A DNA stretch of 30,497 bases from G020354785 sp964521285. GTDB taxonomy: Bacteria > Bacteroidota > Bacteroidia > Bacteroidales > UBA10428. This document shows, piece after piece, positions 8,358 through 16,483 of the stretch. The stretch lies in contig CAZFQS010000031.1 in assembly GCA_964521285.1 (NCBI GenBank), positions 1-30,497 on the forward strand, given 5' to 3'. Position 1 is the stretch's first letter, and the number at the start of each line of letters is the position of its first letter. A program made the position numbers and the translations under genes. The notes beneath the pieces were generated by a model, which saw nothing but the letters and a program-made list of their open reading frames with translations, was not told the DNA's origin and ran no database searches.

Positions 8358-8978
8358 ATGTATAAAGTTTTTTTCAACGATCGGAAAGTTTTCTTAACAG
8401 ATAATTTTGAAAAGCACTTCAATATAAAATATGGATTGTTCTATAAGTACCAGAACCAGGAAGAATTAGAGGATCTGTTAGATTTTTACAGAAATCTCAG
8501 AAAGATTGATACACTTTATATAATTCATGATGATATAGAAGAATTACGTAATTATTTTCGGGCCTGCTATTTAAATATTTATGCTGCAGGAGGACTGGTA
8601 AAAGATAAACAGGAAAAGATTCTTATTATAAAACGCCGTAATAGATGGGATTTGCCAAAAGGTAAGGTTGACGGGAAAGAGAATTTTGAACAGACAGCTA
8701 TGAGAGAAGTTACCGAAGAATGTGGTATTAGCGATATTAAAATCATACAGCCCCTTCTATCTACATACCATACTTACAAACTCGATGGAAAGCCTGTACT
8801 AAAAAAAACAATATGGTTTGAGATGCTTTATACAGGGACCCGCAAACCTGAACCACAATTAAAAGAACATATTACAGAAGCAAAATGGTTCGACAAATCA
8901 GAAATTGGCGAAGTGATAAAGAACACTTATCAGTCAATTCTTGATGTTTTCAGGTATGCTAATATAATTGAATTATAA
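8358..8978 (+). CDS. NUDIX hydrolase with N-terminal extension
   Basis: 206 residues. A complete NUDIX box spans 102-124 (G102, E108, then REVTEECGI at 116-124), which binds the metal for hydrolysis of a nucleoside diphosphate linked to another group. The substrate cannot be told. The first ~72 residues (MYKVFFNDRKVFLTDNF...) are an extra region not part of the NUDIX fold. The start codon is only 7 bp from the divergent pyrE start, so each promoter must lie inside the other gene or its leader. The stop overlaps that of the convergent TlpA-like gene in the palindrome TTATAA. Confidence 0.9.
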   Translation: MYKVFFNDRKVFLTDNFEKHFNIKYGLFYKYQNQEELEDLLDFYRNLRKIDTLYIIHDDIEELRNYFRACYLNIYAAGGLVKDKQEKILIIKRRNRWDLPKGKVDGKENFEQTAMREVTEECGISDIKIIQPLLSTYHTYKLDGKPVLKKTIWFEMLYTGTRKPEPQLKEHITEAKWFDKSEIGEVIKNTYQSILDVFRYANIIEL

Positions 8979-10388
8979 GTCATTCCTGGCCTTCATTGCT
9001 TTGAAAAGCATAGACTCAAAATCTTCAGCAGGTGAAGGTGAAGGAGAATATATCAGTTTTCCGTCCGGTCCTATCAGATAGTATGTGGGATAAGCCCTTA
9101 TATCGTATTCCTCAATAATTTTAGGCTTGTTTCCGTAGAAAAGAAATTTCCAGTTCCAATTTTTACTTTTCAAAAAATTCGCATCTATACTTTGCAGAGG
9201 ATCAATAGATATTGTAATAATTTCCAGTTTTTCTTTATGTCTATCATATATGCTTTTGAGTAGTTCAAACTCGCTTAAGCAAGTATAGCTTTGAGTTGTG
9301 CAGAAATTCAAATAAACATATTTACCTCTGAAGTCAGTTAATTTTACAAGATTGCTGTCAGAGTCATACAGTTCAAAAGTTGGCGGATAATACCCCGAAA
9401 GAAGTTTGGTTATTTTTGTTTTTATTATTTCTCCAAGTAACTTGTGCTGCTGAATCTTTGTGTCTGAAATCAGAGTATCCAGAATACTCAATAGTCCGTT
9501 CCGCGAAAAATTATCACTATAAAACTCATCATAAACTCCCTTTAATATAACCAGTTCAATAACAGTATCATTGGAAAATACATTGTCTTTGGCAAGAGTC
9601 TTTCTTAGTTCAGAATAACTTTTTAGTGTGTTTATATCAGTATAAATCTTTTCTCCTTTATTTGTTCTTCCAAAGAATACAAAATATTTATCATATACCT
9701 GAGTAAAAAGTTCCATATAGGCAGGATTATAAAAAAGAACAGGTTGCTCCCTGAAATACTCATCCGAAGCACTTCTGGCTTTTTGCTGGTATGCCAGGTG
9801 TTTCAATAATCCATATCTGTATTTACGGTAATTATTGAAGAATTTATTATTTGAATTAACAAATGGCTTTTCAATTCTCTCAATATCCGCATTTAACTCG
9901 GAAAAATCCTCTTTATTTATGAAATTTATAATATGCTTATTATAATATGGAGTATAAGCATCATTGAACATTCTTATAGCGAAATTAAGGTCCTCTTCTT
10001 TAACATTTGCAATTCCCAGCTGTATTCTTGATTCTGTAAAATAGGGATTAAGTTCGTCTTCAGGTGTTTTATCTGATTTTTCCGGAAGAATAATCTCATA
10101 GGTTTTATTTGGTTCAGCATAAAGAAAAGCTTTGTAAATCCCAAGGTGAGAGAAAACAAATGTGATCCTGTCCAGGTTGAAGGATATTTTAAAATCTCCC
10201 TTATCATCTACAAGGCATCTGCCAATCTCCTCTTCCGTCTTTGTTATAAGGTCTGTATATCTGTTGATGACTAATTCAGAGTTGGCGTATGAAGGAGCAT
10301 TCCCTTGCAGGATAACATTTTGAGAAAATGATATTGAAAAGGTTCCCAGATGAATTAATATGCACAGAAAACAATATAACCTACCCAT
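8973..10388 (-). CDS. Secreted TlpA/thioredoxin-like protein with altered active site
   Basis: 471 residues. A signal peptide (about 1-22, ending SISFSQ) sends it to the periplasm. The N-terminal half (25-330) is the type of region found before the thioredoxin domain in Bacteroidota TlpA-like proteins. The thioredoxin domain covers about 333-465: YPPTFELYD start, KYVYLNF strand, and cis-Pro at 434 (RAYPTYYLI). Where family members have WCxxC, this one has QSYTC: the first catalytic Cys is Ser367 and only Cys370 remains, with another Cys at 363. Normal disulfide exchange is therefore doubtful unless C363 stands in. It follows coaD by 11 bp and is probably in that transcript. Family placement is firm; function is uncertain. 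Confidence 0.82.
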   Translation of the reverse strand: MGRLYCFLCILIHLGTFSISFSQNVILQGNAPSYANSELVINRYTDLITKTEEEIGRCLVDDKGDFKISFNLDRITFVFSHLGIYKAFLYAEPNKTYEIILPEKSDKTPEDELNPYFTESRIQLGIANVKEEDLNFAIRMFNDAYTPYYNKHIINFINKEDFSELNADIERIEKPFVNSNNKFFNNYRKYRYGLLKHLAYQQKARSASDEYFREQPVLFYNPAYMELFTQVYDKYFVFFGRTNKGEKIYTDINTLKSYSELRKTLAKDNVFSNDTVIELVILKGVYDEFYSDNFSRNGLLSILDTLISDTKIQQHKLLGEIIKTKITKLLSGYYPPTFELYDSDSNLVKLTDFRGKYVYLNFCTTQSYTCLSEFELLKSIYDRHKEKLEIITISIDPLQSIDANFLKSKNWNWKFLFYGNKPKIIEEYDIRAYPTYYLIGPDGKLIYSPSPSPAEDFESMLFKAMKARNDL

Positions 10389-10399
10389 ATTTTTAACAT

Positions 10400-10864
10400 T
10401 TATTCTTTAATATTTAAGTCCTTAGGTAAAAACAGGCTTGCATCTCCCCCATACCGTATAATATCTCTTACTATAGTTGAATTAATTGCTGTATGTTGAG
10501 GCATAGTTAGTAAGAATACCGTTTCTATTTCCGGATACATGGCTTTATTCATTTGTCCCACGGCTCTTTCATATTCAAAATCCGATGATGTCCGTAAACC
10601 TCTTAATATATACCTGGCATTAACCTGTTTACAAAAATCAACTGTTAATCCCTTATATGTTTTAATTTCGACTTTGGAATTACCTTTAAATATTTTTTTA
10701 ATCCATTCTGCCCTTTTTTCCAGTGGAAAATAGTATTCCTTGTTAATATTATGCCCTATTGCTATAACAATTTTATGAAACAATGGTAAGGCCCTCATTA
10801 CAATTGATTCATGTCCAACTGTAAAAGGATCAAATGAACCTGGGAAGATTGCAGTCTTTTCCAT
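10400..10864 (-). CDS. coaD: Phosphopantetheine adenylyltransferase
   Basis: 154 residues, normal length. It adds AMP to 4'-phosphopantetheine in the fourth step of coenzyme A synthesis. The nucleotidyltransferase motif appears as TVGH (15-18) after FPGSFDPF. RGLRTSSDFEYE and the C-terminal NSTIVRD block (ISSTxVR type) are conserved. The next gene in the same direction (TlpA-like) begins 11 bp after its stop, and the HAD gene precedes it by 15 bp. Confidence 0.96.
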   Translation of the reverse strand: MEKTAIFPGSFDPFTVGHESIVMRALPLFHKIVIAIGHNINKEYYFPLEKRAEWIKKIFKGNSKVEIKTYKGLTVDFCKQVNARYILRGLRTSSDFEYERAVGQMNKAMYPEIETVFLLTMPQHTAINSTIVRDIIRYGGDASLFLPKDLNIKE

Positions 10865-10879
10865 TTTTTTAAGTTTAAC

Positions 10880-11539
10880 TTATGATTTACCAATTAGTCC
10901 TAAAATACTTTTCAGGTTTCCCTTAACCGGAGCACCTGTCAATGTTAGCCTATTGTATTCCTGATGTCCGTTAGCAATAAGTAAACACCTGCATCCTAAT
11001 GCTTCCGCTACTTCAAAATCATGTGTTGTATCTCCGATTAATATAGCCCTTTCCGGATAAATATTATTCTTCTTTATAAAGCTAACAGCAAAATTAACCT
11101 TACTATTAGCATAATGATCATTGAGGCCTATTATATAATCAAAATAATTCAAAACACCTTTATTACTAAGAGATTCCGTTAAAGCATCCTGTTCCATCGC
11201 AGATATTATAATCTGTAAATACTCCCTGGCTTTGAAATACTTCAGAACATTTTTCGAATACTTAAATAAATATGCATTTTTTAATTCCTTATGGTATTCT
11301 TCAATAAATTCTATTGAAAGATTTTCAAATGAATCTTTTTTAAAATCAAATCCCAGCTGTTTATAATATTCAATAACAGGAAATTGAAAAATTTTCCTGT
11401 ATCTTCTTTTGGATAATGATTCTAATCCCCTTTTATTAAGGATTTTATTCATTACTTTAATGCAGATATTTACATCATTAAGTAAAGTGCCATTCCAGTC
11501 CCAGATTATTATTGATTCATGATTGAACATATATAACAT
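10880..11539 (-). CDS. HAD-family phosphatase (phosphoglycolate phosphatase-like)
   Basis: 219 residues. HAD motifs in order: DWNGT at 14-18 (nucleophile D14), S113 in IISAME (motif II), K147 (motif III), and GDTTHD with D170 and D174 (motif IV). A helical cap lies between about 20 and 95. The second Asp of the usual DxDGT is Asn16, a variant seen in a subset of HAD proteins; it removes the usual general acid/base, so phosphatase activity may be weak or of a different kind. Substrate unknown. It lies 15 bp upstream of coaD, but the partnership is positional only. Confidence 0.85.
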   Translation of the reverse strand: MLYMFNHESIIIWDWNGTLLNDVNICIKVMNKILNKRGLESLSKRRYRKIFQFPVIEYYKQLGFDFKKDSFENLSIEFIEEYHKELKNAYLFKYSKNVLKYFKAREYLQIIISAMEQDALTESLSNKGVLNYFDYIIGLNDHYANSKVNFAVSFIKKNNIYPERAILIGDTTHDFEVAEALGCRCLLIANGHQEYNRLTLTGAPVKGNLKSILGLIGKS

Positions 11540-11610
11540 TTTTAATTCAATCCCAGAACTTAAAAGAAGCTATATTTTTAAAATCAGAAAATTTCAGGCA
11601 GGGCATTTTG

Positions 11611-12144
11611 TCAGTAGCTTTTTACTTCGAGGCCTCCAAACACCACATTTGCATCGATAAATAGATATTTACTGCTTGCATCATAAGTATCACTAACATA
11701 TTGAGATGAGCCAAATGCTACTGTATTTCCATTTGGCATTTTTGCTCCTGCAAAAGCTGCGTCAACTTTAATCTTCACCGGGGAATTTTCATTAATTTTA
11801 ATCTCGGCTGCTCCAAATATAGTGTTGATTTTTAATCTTACAGGCTTTTCATCCTTAAAATCTATATTTCTGAAATCAAATACTGACTTGCCAAACATTA
11901 CATTATATTCTGTTCTATCATTTGGTGACCCTGAGTAACTTTTCTCACTAAAAATTACATCGTTTTTTACTGAGCTGAAGTTAAAAATTCCTTTATTGCC
12001 AACTAATACCTTAATACCGAGCAGAATCAGCAATACTGCTATTAAAACTCTAAATAGATTTACGTTAAATATTACTCGGAATATTATACTTAATCCAATG
12101 ATTACCAGCACTATTCCCCAAAAAACACCAGGAGCCATTTTCAT
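11611..12144 (-). CDS. LiaF-like membrane protein
   Basis: 177 residues. Two adjacent membrane segments at about 8-24 and 29-46, then a Gly/Val-rich beta region with the repeating pattern NVMFGKSVFD, INTIFGAAEI, DANVVFGGLEV that is characteristic of the C-terminal domain of LiaF/YvqF-type (cell-wall-active antibiotics response) proteins. In Firmicutes such proteins restrain a cell-envelope-stress kinase; no sensor kinase or regulator gene is nearby, so that role is not supported here. Between lon and the HAD gene, all on the minus strand. Confidence 0.8.
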   Translation of the reverse strand: MKMAPGVFWGIVLVIIGLSIIFRVIFNVNLFRVLIAVLLILLGIKVLVGNKGIFNFSSVKNDVIFSEKSYSGSPNDRTEYNVMFGKSVFDFRNIDFKDEKPVRLKINTIFGAAEIKINENSPVKIKVDAAFAGAKMPNGNTVAFGSSQYVSDTYDASSKYLFIDANVVFGGLEVKSY

Positions 12145-12226
12145 AGTTATTTATTAATATTTTACATCTTAGAATATGAAAATATTTTATTTAACAATAA
12201 TAATGTTTTTGAATCACTTGAGCAAA

Positions 12227-14683
12227 TTATGCAATTTTTATCGGTTTGTCAACCTTTTGTTTTAAAACAGATACATCTAAAACCTCCATAATATTATTCA
12301 CAAAGCAAAATTTCAGTCCTTTTAAATAAATTTCATTTATCTCACTAATATCTTTCCTGTTTTCTTCCGGAAGAATTATTTCCTTGACGGATGCTCTTTT
12401 GGCGGCCAGTATTTTCTCCTTAATTCCCCCTACCGGGAGTACTTTCCCTCTCAGGGTAATCTCCCCGGTCATTGCAAGGCTTCTTTTGACTTTTCTTTGA
12501 GTAAAAGCCGAAACCATAGATGTAATCATAGTTATTCCGGCAGAAGGACCATCCTTTGGTATTGCTCCTTCAGGGATATGAACATGAACATTCCAATTAT
12601 CAAATACTTCAGGTTTAAGACCAAAAAGATCACAATGAGATTTTAAATATTCCAGGGCCAGGATTGCTGACTCTTTCATTACTTCCCCCAAATTTCCGGT
12701 AATAGTTAATTTGCCTTTTCCTTTACTTAAACTTGTTTCAACAAACAATATCTCCCCTCCAACAGCAGTCCATGCAAGGCCTGTAACAACACCGGCAAAT
12801 TCATTACCCAGGTACTTGTCCTTTAAATATCTGGGTGGTCCCAGAATTTCTTCAATATCAGTAACAGACAAATCTTTGTTATAATCTTCTTCCAAGGCAA
12901 CTTTCCTGGCAATAATCCTTATGACCTTTGCTATATTCTTATCTAATTCCCTTACACCCGATTCCCTGGTATAATTATCAATTATATATCCAATTATTTT
13001 CTTTGAAAATTTAACTTTTGATTTGTCAACACCATGATTTTCTAATTCCTTGGGAACTAAATGTCTTTTAGCTATCTCTATTTTTTCTTCAAGCAGGTAT
13101 CCGCTGACATTAATTAACTCCATTCTGTCACGAAGTGCAGGACTGATAGGTCCGGTTGTGTTAGCGGTTGCAATAAACATTACCCGTGAAAGGTCATATT
13201 CCATTTCAATGTAATTGTCATAAAAAGTATTATTTTGTTCAGGATCTAAAACTTCAAGTAGGGCCGAAGATGGATCCCCTCGGAAATCATTTCCCACCTT
13301 GTCTATTTCATCAAGAACAAATACAGGGTTTGAAGATTTAGCTTTTTTTATACTCTGTATAATGCGCCCCGGCATTGCCCCAATATAAGTTTTGCGGTGG
13401 CCCCTTATTTCAGCCTCATCACGCAAGCCTCCCAAAGACATACGTACATATTTTCTTTTTAAGGCTTTGGCTATGGATTTACCTAGCGAAGTTTTTCCAA
13501 CTCCTGGAGGCCCATATAAACAAAGAATTGGTGATTTCAGGTCTCCTTTTAGTTTCAGTACTGCCAGATGCTCCAATATTCTGTCCTTAACTTTATCCAG
13601 CCCGAAATGATCTCTATCCAGTATTCTTTGTGCACGTTTAAGGTCGAAATTATCCTTGCTATATTCCTTCCAGGGTAAATCAAGAAGAGTCTGTAAATAA
13701 TTCATATGGACAGAATATTCTCCTGCTGCGGGGTTCATTCTCTGCAATTTATCAACTTCCTTATCAAATATCTTCACAACAGATTCATCCCATTTTTTCA
13801 TTTTCCCTCTTTTCTTAAGTTCTTCTATCTCCTGATCAATCGGACTTCCACCAAGTTCATCCTGAATGGTTTTCATCTGTTGATGCAGCAAATACTCTCT
13901 TTGTTGCTGTTCAAGATCCAACCTGACTTTTGTTTGTATATCATTCTTCAGTTCAAGCATCTGAACCTCCCGTGTAAGATACTCCAGTAAAAGCACACCT
14001 CGTTTCTTAAGTACATTTATCTCAAGCAGACGCTGTTTTTCTCCAATTTTAATATCACTGTTAGAACATATAAAATTTATTAGGAATGCAGAACTTTCAA
14101 TGTTTTTAACAGCAAATGATGCTTCGGGAGGAATATTGGTAGATAATTTAATGATTTTAAGTGATAAGTCTTTTAAGGAGCCTACAATGGCTTCAAACTC
14201 AGGATCCTTCTTTTTGGGTTTCAGATCTTCCAGCGATTCAACACTTGCTAAAATATATGGTTCACTTCTTAGCAGATTCTTTACCTGAAAACGTCTTTTG
14301 CCCTGTATTATGACAGATGTTGATCCATCCGGCATTTCAAGAATACGTATAATCTGCGCTATAGTACCTACCTTAAAGAGCTCTTCATATTTCGGCTCAT
14401 CAGTACTGGCATCTTTTTGAGCTACAGTACCTAATATTTTATTTTTTTTATAAATCTCCCTTATTAGTTTCATCGATTTGTTGCGCCCCACTGAGATCGG
14501 AATTACAACACCAGGAAATAATACCGCATTTCTTAAAGGCAAAATAGGAAGTACCTCAGGAATATTTGTTTTTGTTAATATCTCCTCATCCTCATCTGAA
14601 ATAAGCGGGATGAAATCCGTATCTTCATTTATTGCTGCATTAATATATATCTTGCGTATATCATATGCTGAAAGTTTTCTCAT
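12227..14683 (-). CDS. lon: Lon ATP-dependent serine protease
   Basis: 818 residues, full length. N-terminal substrate-binding LON domain (about 43-245), coiled region, AAA+ domain with Walker A GPPGVGKT (391-398) and Walker B FVLDEID (455-461), then the protease domain. The catalytic dyad is S714 in PKDGPSAG and K757 in GGIKEK, spaced 43 residues apart as in E. coli Lon. It degrades misfolded and regulatory proteins in the cytoplasm. No heat-shock operator could be recognised in the 121 bp upstream. The last ten residues are a short basic tail. Confidence 0.98.
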   Translation of the reverse strand: MRKLSAYDIRKIYINAAINEDTDFIPLISDEDEEILTKTNIPEVLPILPLRNAVLFPGVVIPISVGRNKSMKLIREIYKKNKILGTVAQKDASTDEPKYEELFKVGTIAQIIRILEMPDGSTSVIIQGKRRFQVKNLLRSEPYILASVESLEDLKPKKKDPEFEAIVGSLKDLSLKIIKLSTNIPPEASFAVKNIESSAFLINFICSNSDIKIGEKQRLLEINVLKKRGVLLLEYLTREVQMLELKNDIQTKVRLDLEQQQREYLLHQQMKTIQDELGGSPIDQEIEELKKRGKMKKWDESVVKIFDKEVDKLQRMNPAAGEYSVHMNYLQTLLDLPWKEYSKDNFDLKRAQRILDRDHFGLDKVKDRILEHLAVLKLKGDLKSPILCLYGPPGVGKTSLGKSIAKALKRKYVRMSLGGLRDEAEIRGHRKTYIGAMPGRIIQSIKKAKSSNPVFVLDEIDKVGNDFRGDPSSALLEVLDPEQNNTFYDNYIEMEYDLSRVMFIATANTTGPISPALRDRMELINVSGYLLEEKIEIAKRHLVPKELENHGVDKSKVKFSKKIIGYIIDNYTRESGVRELDKNIAKVIRIIARKVALEEDYNKDLSVTDIEEILGPPRYLKDKYLGNEFAGVVTGLAWTAVGGEILFVETSLSKGKGKLTITGNLGEVMKESAILALEYLKSHCDLFGLKPEVFDNWNVHVHIPEGAIPKDGPSAGITMITSMVSAFTQRKVKRSLAMTGEITLRGKVLPVGGIKEKILAAKRASVKEIILPEENRKDISEINEIYLKGLKFCFVNNIMEVLDVSVLKQKVDKPIKIA

Positions 14684-14804
14684 AATTCATATACCCTTCT
14701 TTATGTGCTTTAGACTTTTTGTCAGTTAAAATTATTTTTTTGCAGGTACTTATATTTAACAATCTATATGCCAAATTGCCAAAAAAAATGTTAAAAAATA
14801 AATG

Positions 14805-16001
14805 TTAAAACTTCCTGTATTTTGATGTCATCTCAAATATTTTTTCAAAAATATGCTTATCCTGTCCAGTCAATTTAACATCTCTGCGGGCCATTACTCT
14901 CTCAGCTGTCTCTATAGCTTTGGGCAACAGATATGTAATAAATCCATTAGGTCCGCCCCAGGAAAAAGATGGAATAAAGTTTCTCGGATACCCTGGCCCG
15001 AAAATATTAGCATTAAATCCAACCACCGTACCGGTATTAAACATGGTGTTAATTCCGCACTTTGAATGATCTCCCATAATTAATCCACAAAATTGTTGAT
15101 TTGTCTTTTCAAATTTTTCAGAAATATAGTTCCACAGTTTAACGTTATCATAATTATTTTTCAAGTTAGATGTGTTTGTATCCGCACCTATATTACACCA
15201 TTCTCCTAAAACCGAATTACCAAGGAATCCGTCGTGTGCCTTGTTAGAATTCCCTGTTATCACGCAATTATTAACTTCACCTCCTGCTTTTGAGAAAGGG
15301 CCGATTGTAGTCGGACCATAAATTTTTGCGCCCATTTTTAAAATTGAGTATTCACATAATGCGAACGGGCCTCTGATAACCGAGCCTTCCATTATCTCGG
15401 CATTTTTACCAATATAAACAGGACCCGTACTTGCATTAATAGTAGCAAATTTTACTTCAGCACCTTCTTCAACAAAAATATTGCCGGGATTAAAAAGATT
15501 GTTGCTTTTGGATATATCTTTTGACTTCCTCCCTTTTGATATTATTTTAAAATCATTAACAATAGCCTCCCCATTATGTTTAAATAATTCCCATAAATGA
15601 TTAATTTTGAAAAAGTTACATTTTGACGCTATCTTTCTGTATTTTTTATATATTTCCGCATTAACCTCCTTCAGATCTTTATCCCTAGTATTAATGGCAA
15701 TAAGAACCTCGCCTTTCACAAGTGCTTCATTATCCTTAAGATTATTTATTTCTGATAAAATATCTAAATCAGGCATGATAGAGCTGTTAATCAGGACATT
15801 CTCTTCTTTAAAAAGGGTTTTGTACTTAATGCTCAGATACGGTTTTGTTAAATAAGAACATTTGGATCCCAGAATATTTTCCCATTTCTCCTTAATAGTA
15901 TGTATTCCAAATCTGATTTCAGCTATAGGTCTTGAGAAGGTTAATGGCAGCAGGTGTTCCCAACTGCTATCATCAAATAAGATAAAATTGGTTGCTGACA
16001 C
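14805..16001 (-). CDS. GlmU-like sugar nucleotidyl/acetyltransferase (Bacteroidota type)
   Basis: 398 residues. The N-terminal ~160 residues begin NFILFDDSSWEHLLPLTFSRPIAEIR, typical of the Bacteroidota 'alternative GlmU' family; the classical pyrophosphorylase loop LxxGxGTxM is absent. From about 172 to 335 a left-handed beta helix of hexapeptide repeats follows (VYIGKNAEIMEGSVIRGPF and similar), with the conserved NKAHDGFLGNSVLGEWCNIGADTN block. Proposed function for the family is UDP-N-acetylglucosamine synthesis for peptidoglycan and LPS: acetyl transfer by the beta helix and uridylyl transfer by the N-terminal half. The second half-reaction is inferred from the family. It stands between lon and rpmE2 on the same strand. 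Confidence 0.82.
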   Translation of the reverse strand: MSATNFILFDDSSWEHLLPLTFSRPIAEIRFGIHTIKEKWENILGSKCSYLTKPYLSIKYKTLFKEENVLINSSIMPDLDILSEINNLKDNEALVKGEVLIAINTRDKDLKEVNAEIYKKYRKIASKCNFFKINHLWELFKHNGEAIVNDFKIISKGRKSKDISKSNNLFNPGNIFVEEGAEVKFATINASTGPVYIGKNAEIMEGSVIRGPFALCEYSILKMGAKIYGPTTIGPFSKAGGEVNNCVITGNSNKAHDGFLGNSVLGEWCNIGADTNTSNLKNNYDNVKLWNYISEKFEKTNQQFCGLIMGDHSKCGINTMFNTGTVVGFNANIFGPGYPRNFIPSFSWGGPNGFITYLLPKAIETAERVMARRDVKLTGQDKHIFEKIFEMTSKYRKF

Positions 16002-16050
16002 TCTTACATTGTTTTATTTATGTTTCAAACCTGACAAAATTACATAAAAA

Positions 16051-16088
16051 AAGCTCCGAATTCTCAATTTGTGAAAAAAACGGAGCTT
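16051..16088 (-). terminator. Rho-independent terminator of rpmE2
   Basis: Inverted repeat AAGCTCCG (16051-16058) and CGGAGCTT (16081-16088), loop 22 nt. On the minus strand the stem is followed by a run of T residues. It sits 23 bp beyond the rpmE2 stop and before the GlmU-like start. Confidence 0.8.
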
Positions 16089-16111
16089 ATATGTAAGTTT
16101 CCTTAAATAAC

Positions 16112-16381
16112 TTATTTGTTCTTTTTCTTTTCGATATGCTCTTTATACTTACTATAATACTTGTCAACTCGTCCTGCAGAATCAACAAACTTCATTTTAC
16201 CGGTATAAAACGGATGTGATGTATTTGATATTTCAAGTTTTATTAAAGGGTATTCATTGCCGTCTTCCAGTTTAACTTTCTCTTTTGATGGGGCAGTTGA
16301 CCTTGTAATAAAAGTAAATCCATTGGACATATCCCTGAAAGCGACAAGCCTGTAATTTTTTGGATGTAAATCCTTTTTCAT
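16112..16381 (-). CDS. rpmE2: 50S ribosomal protein L31 type B
   Basis: 89 residues, the length of type B L31. It starts MKKDLHPKNYRLVAFRDMSNG and has SNTSHPFYTGKMKFVDSAGRVDKY near the middle. The zinc-binding cysteines of type A L31 are missing, so it does not need zinc; in many bacteria the type B form replaces type A when zinc is scarce, but no Zur-like operator was recognised upstream. It is a single-gene transcript with its own promoter and terminator. Confidence 0.97.
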   Translation of the reverse strand: MKKDLHPKNYRLVAFRDMSNGFTFITRSTAPSKEKVKLEDGNEYPLIKLEISNTSHPFYTGKMKFVDSAGRVDKYYSKYKEHIEKKKNK

Positions 16382-16421
16382 CGTAATTAATATAATATAG
16401 TCATTTCTGTTTCAGAGCCTG

Positions 16422-16452
16422 CAAAGATACTACATCGAAAATAAAACGCAAA
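16422..16452 (-). promoter_or_regulatory. Bacteroidota-type promoter of rpmE2
   Basis: On the minus strand, TTTG (-33 box, 16449-16452) and TATCTTTG (-7 box, TAnnTTTG, 16422-16429) are separated by 19 bp, an exact match to the consensus of the primary sigma factor in this phylum. The start codon of rpmE2 is at 16381, leaving a leader of about 35 nt. Confidence 0.75.
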
Positions 16453-16483
16453 ATAAATCCTTTTTTATTTCTTTTAATATAAA

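Noticed and set aside
8351..8422. A longer PyrE start at 8422
   Set aside because: The extra 24 residues are not family-like and overlap the start of the NUDIX gene; the ATG at 8350 gives the normal length.
11611..12144. LiaFSR stress-sensing system
   Set aside because: Only a LiaF-like protein is present; no LiaS kinase or LiaR regulator gene is nearby.
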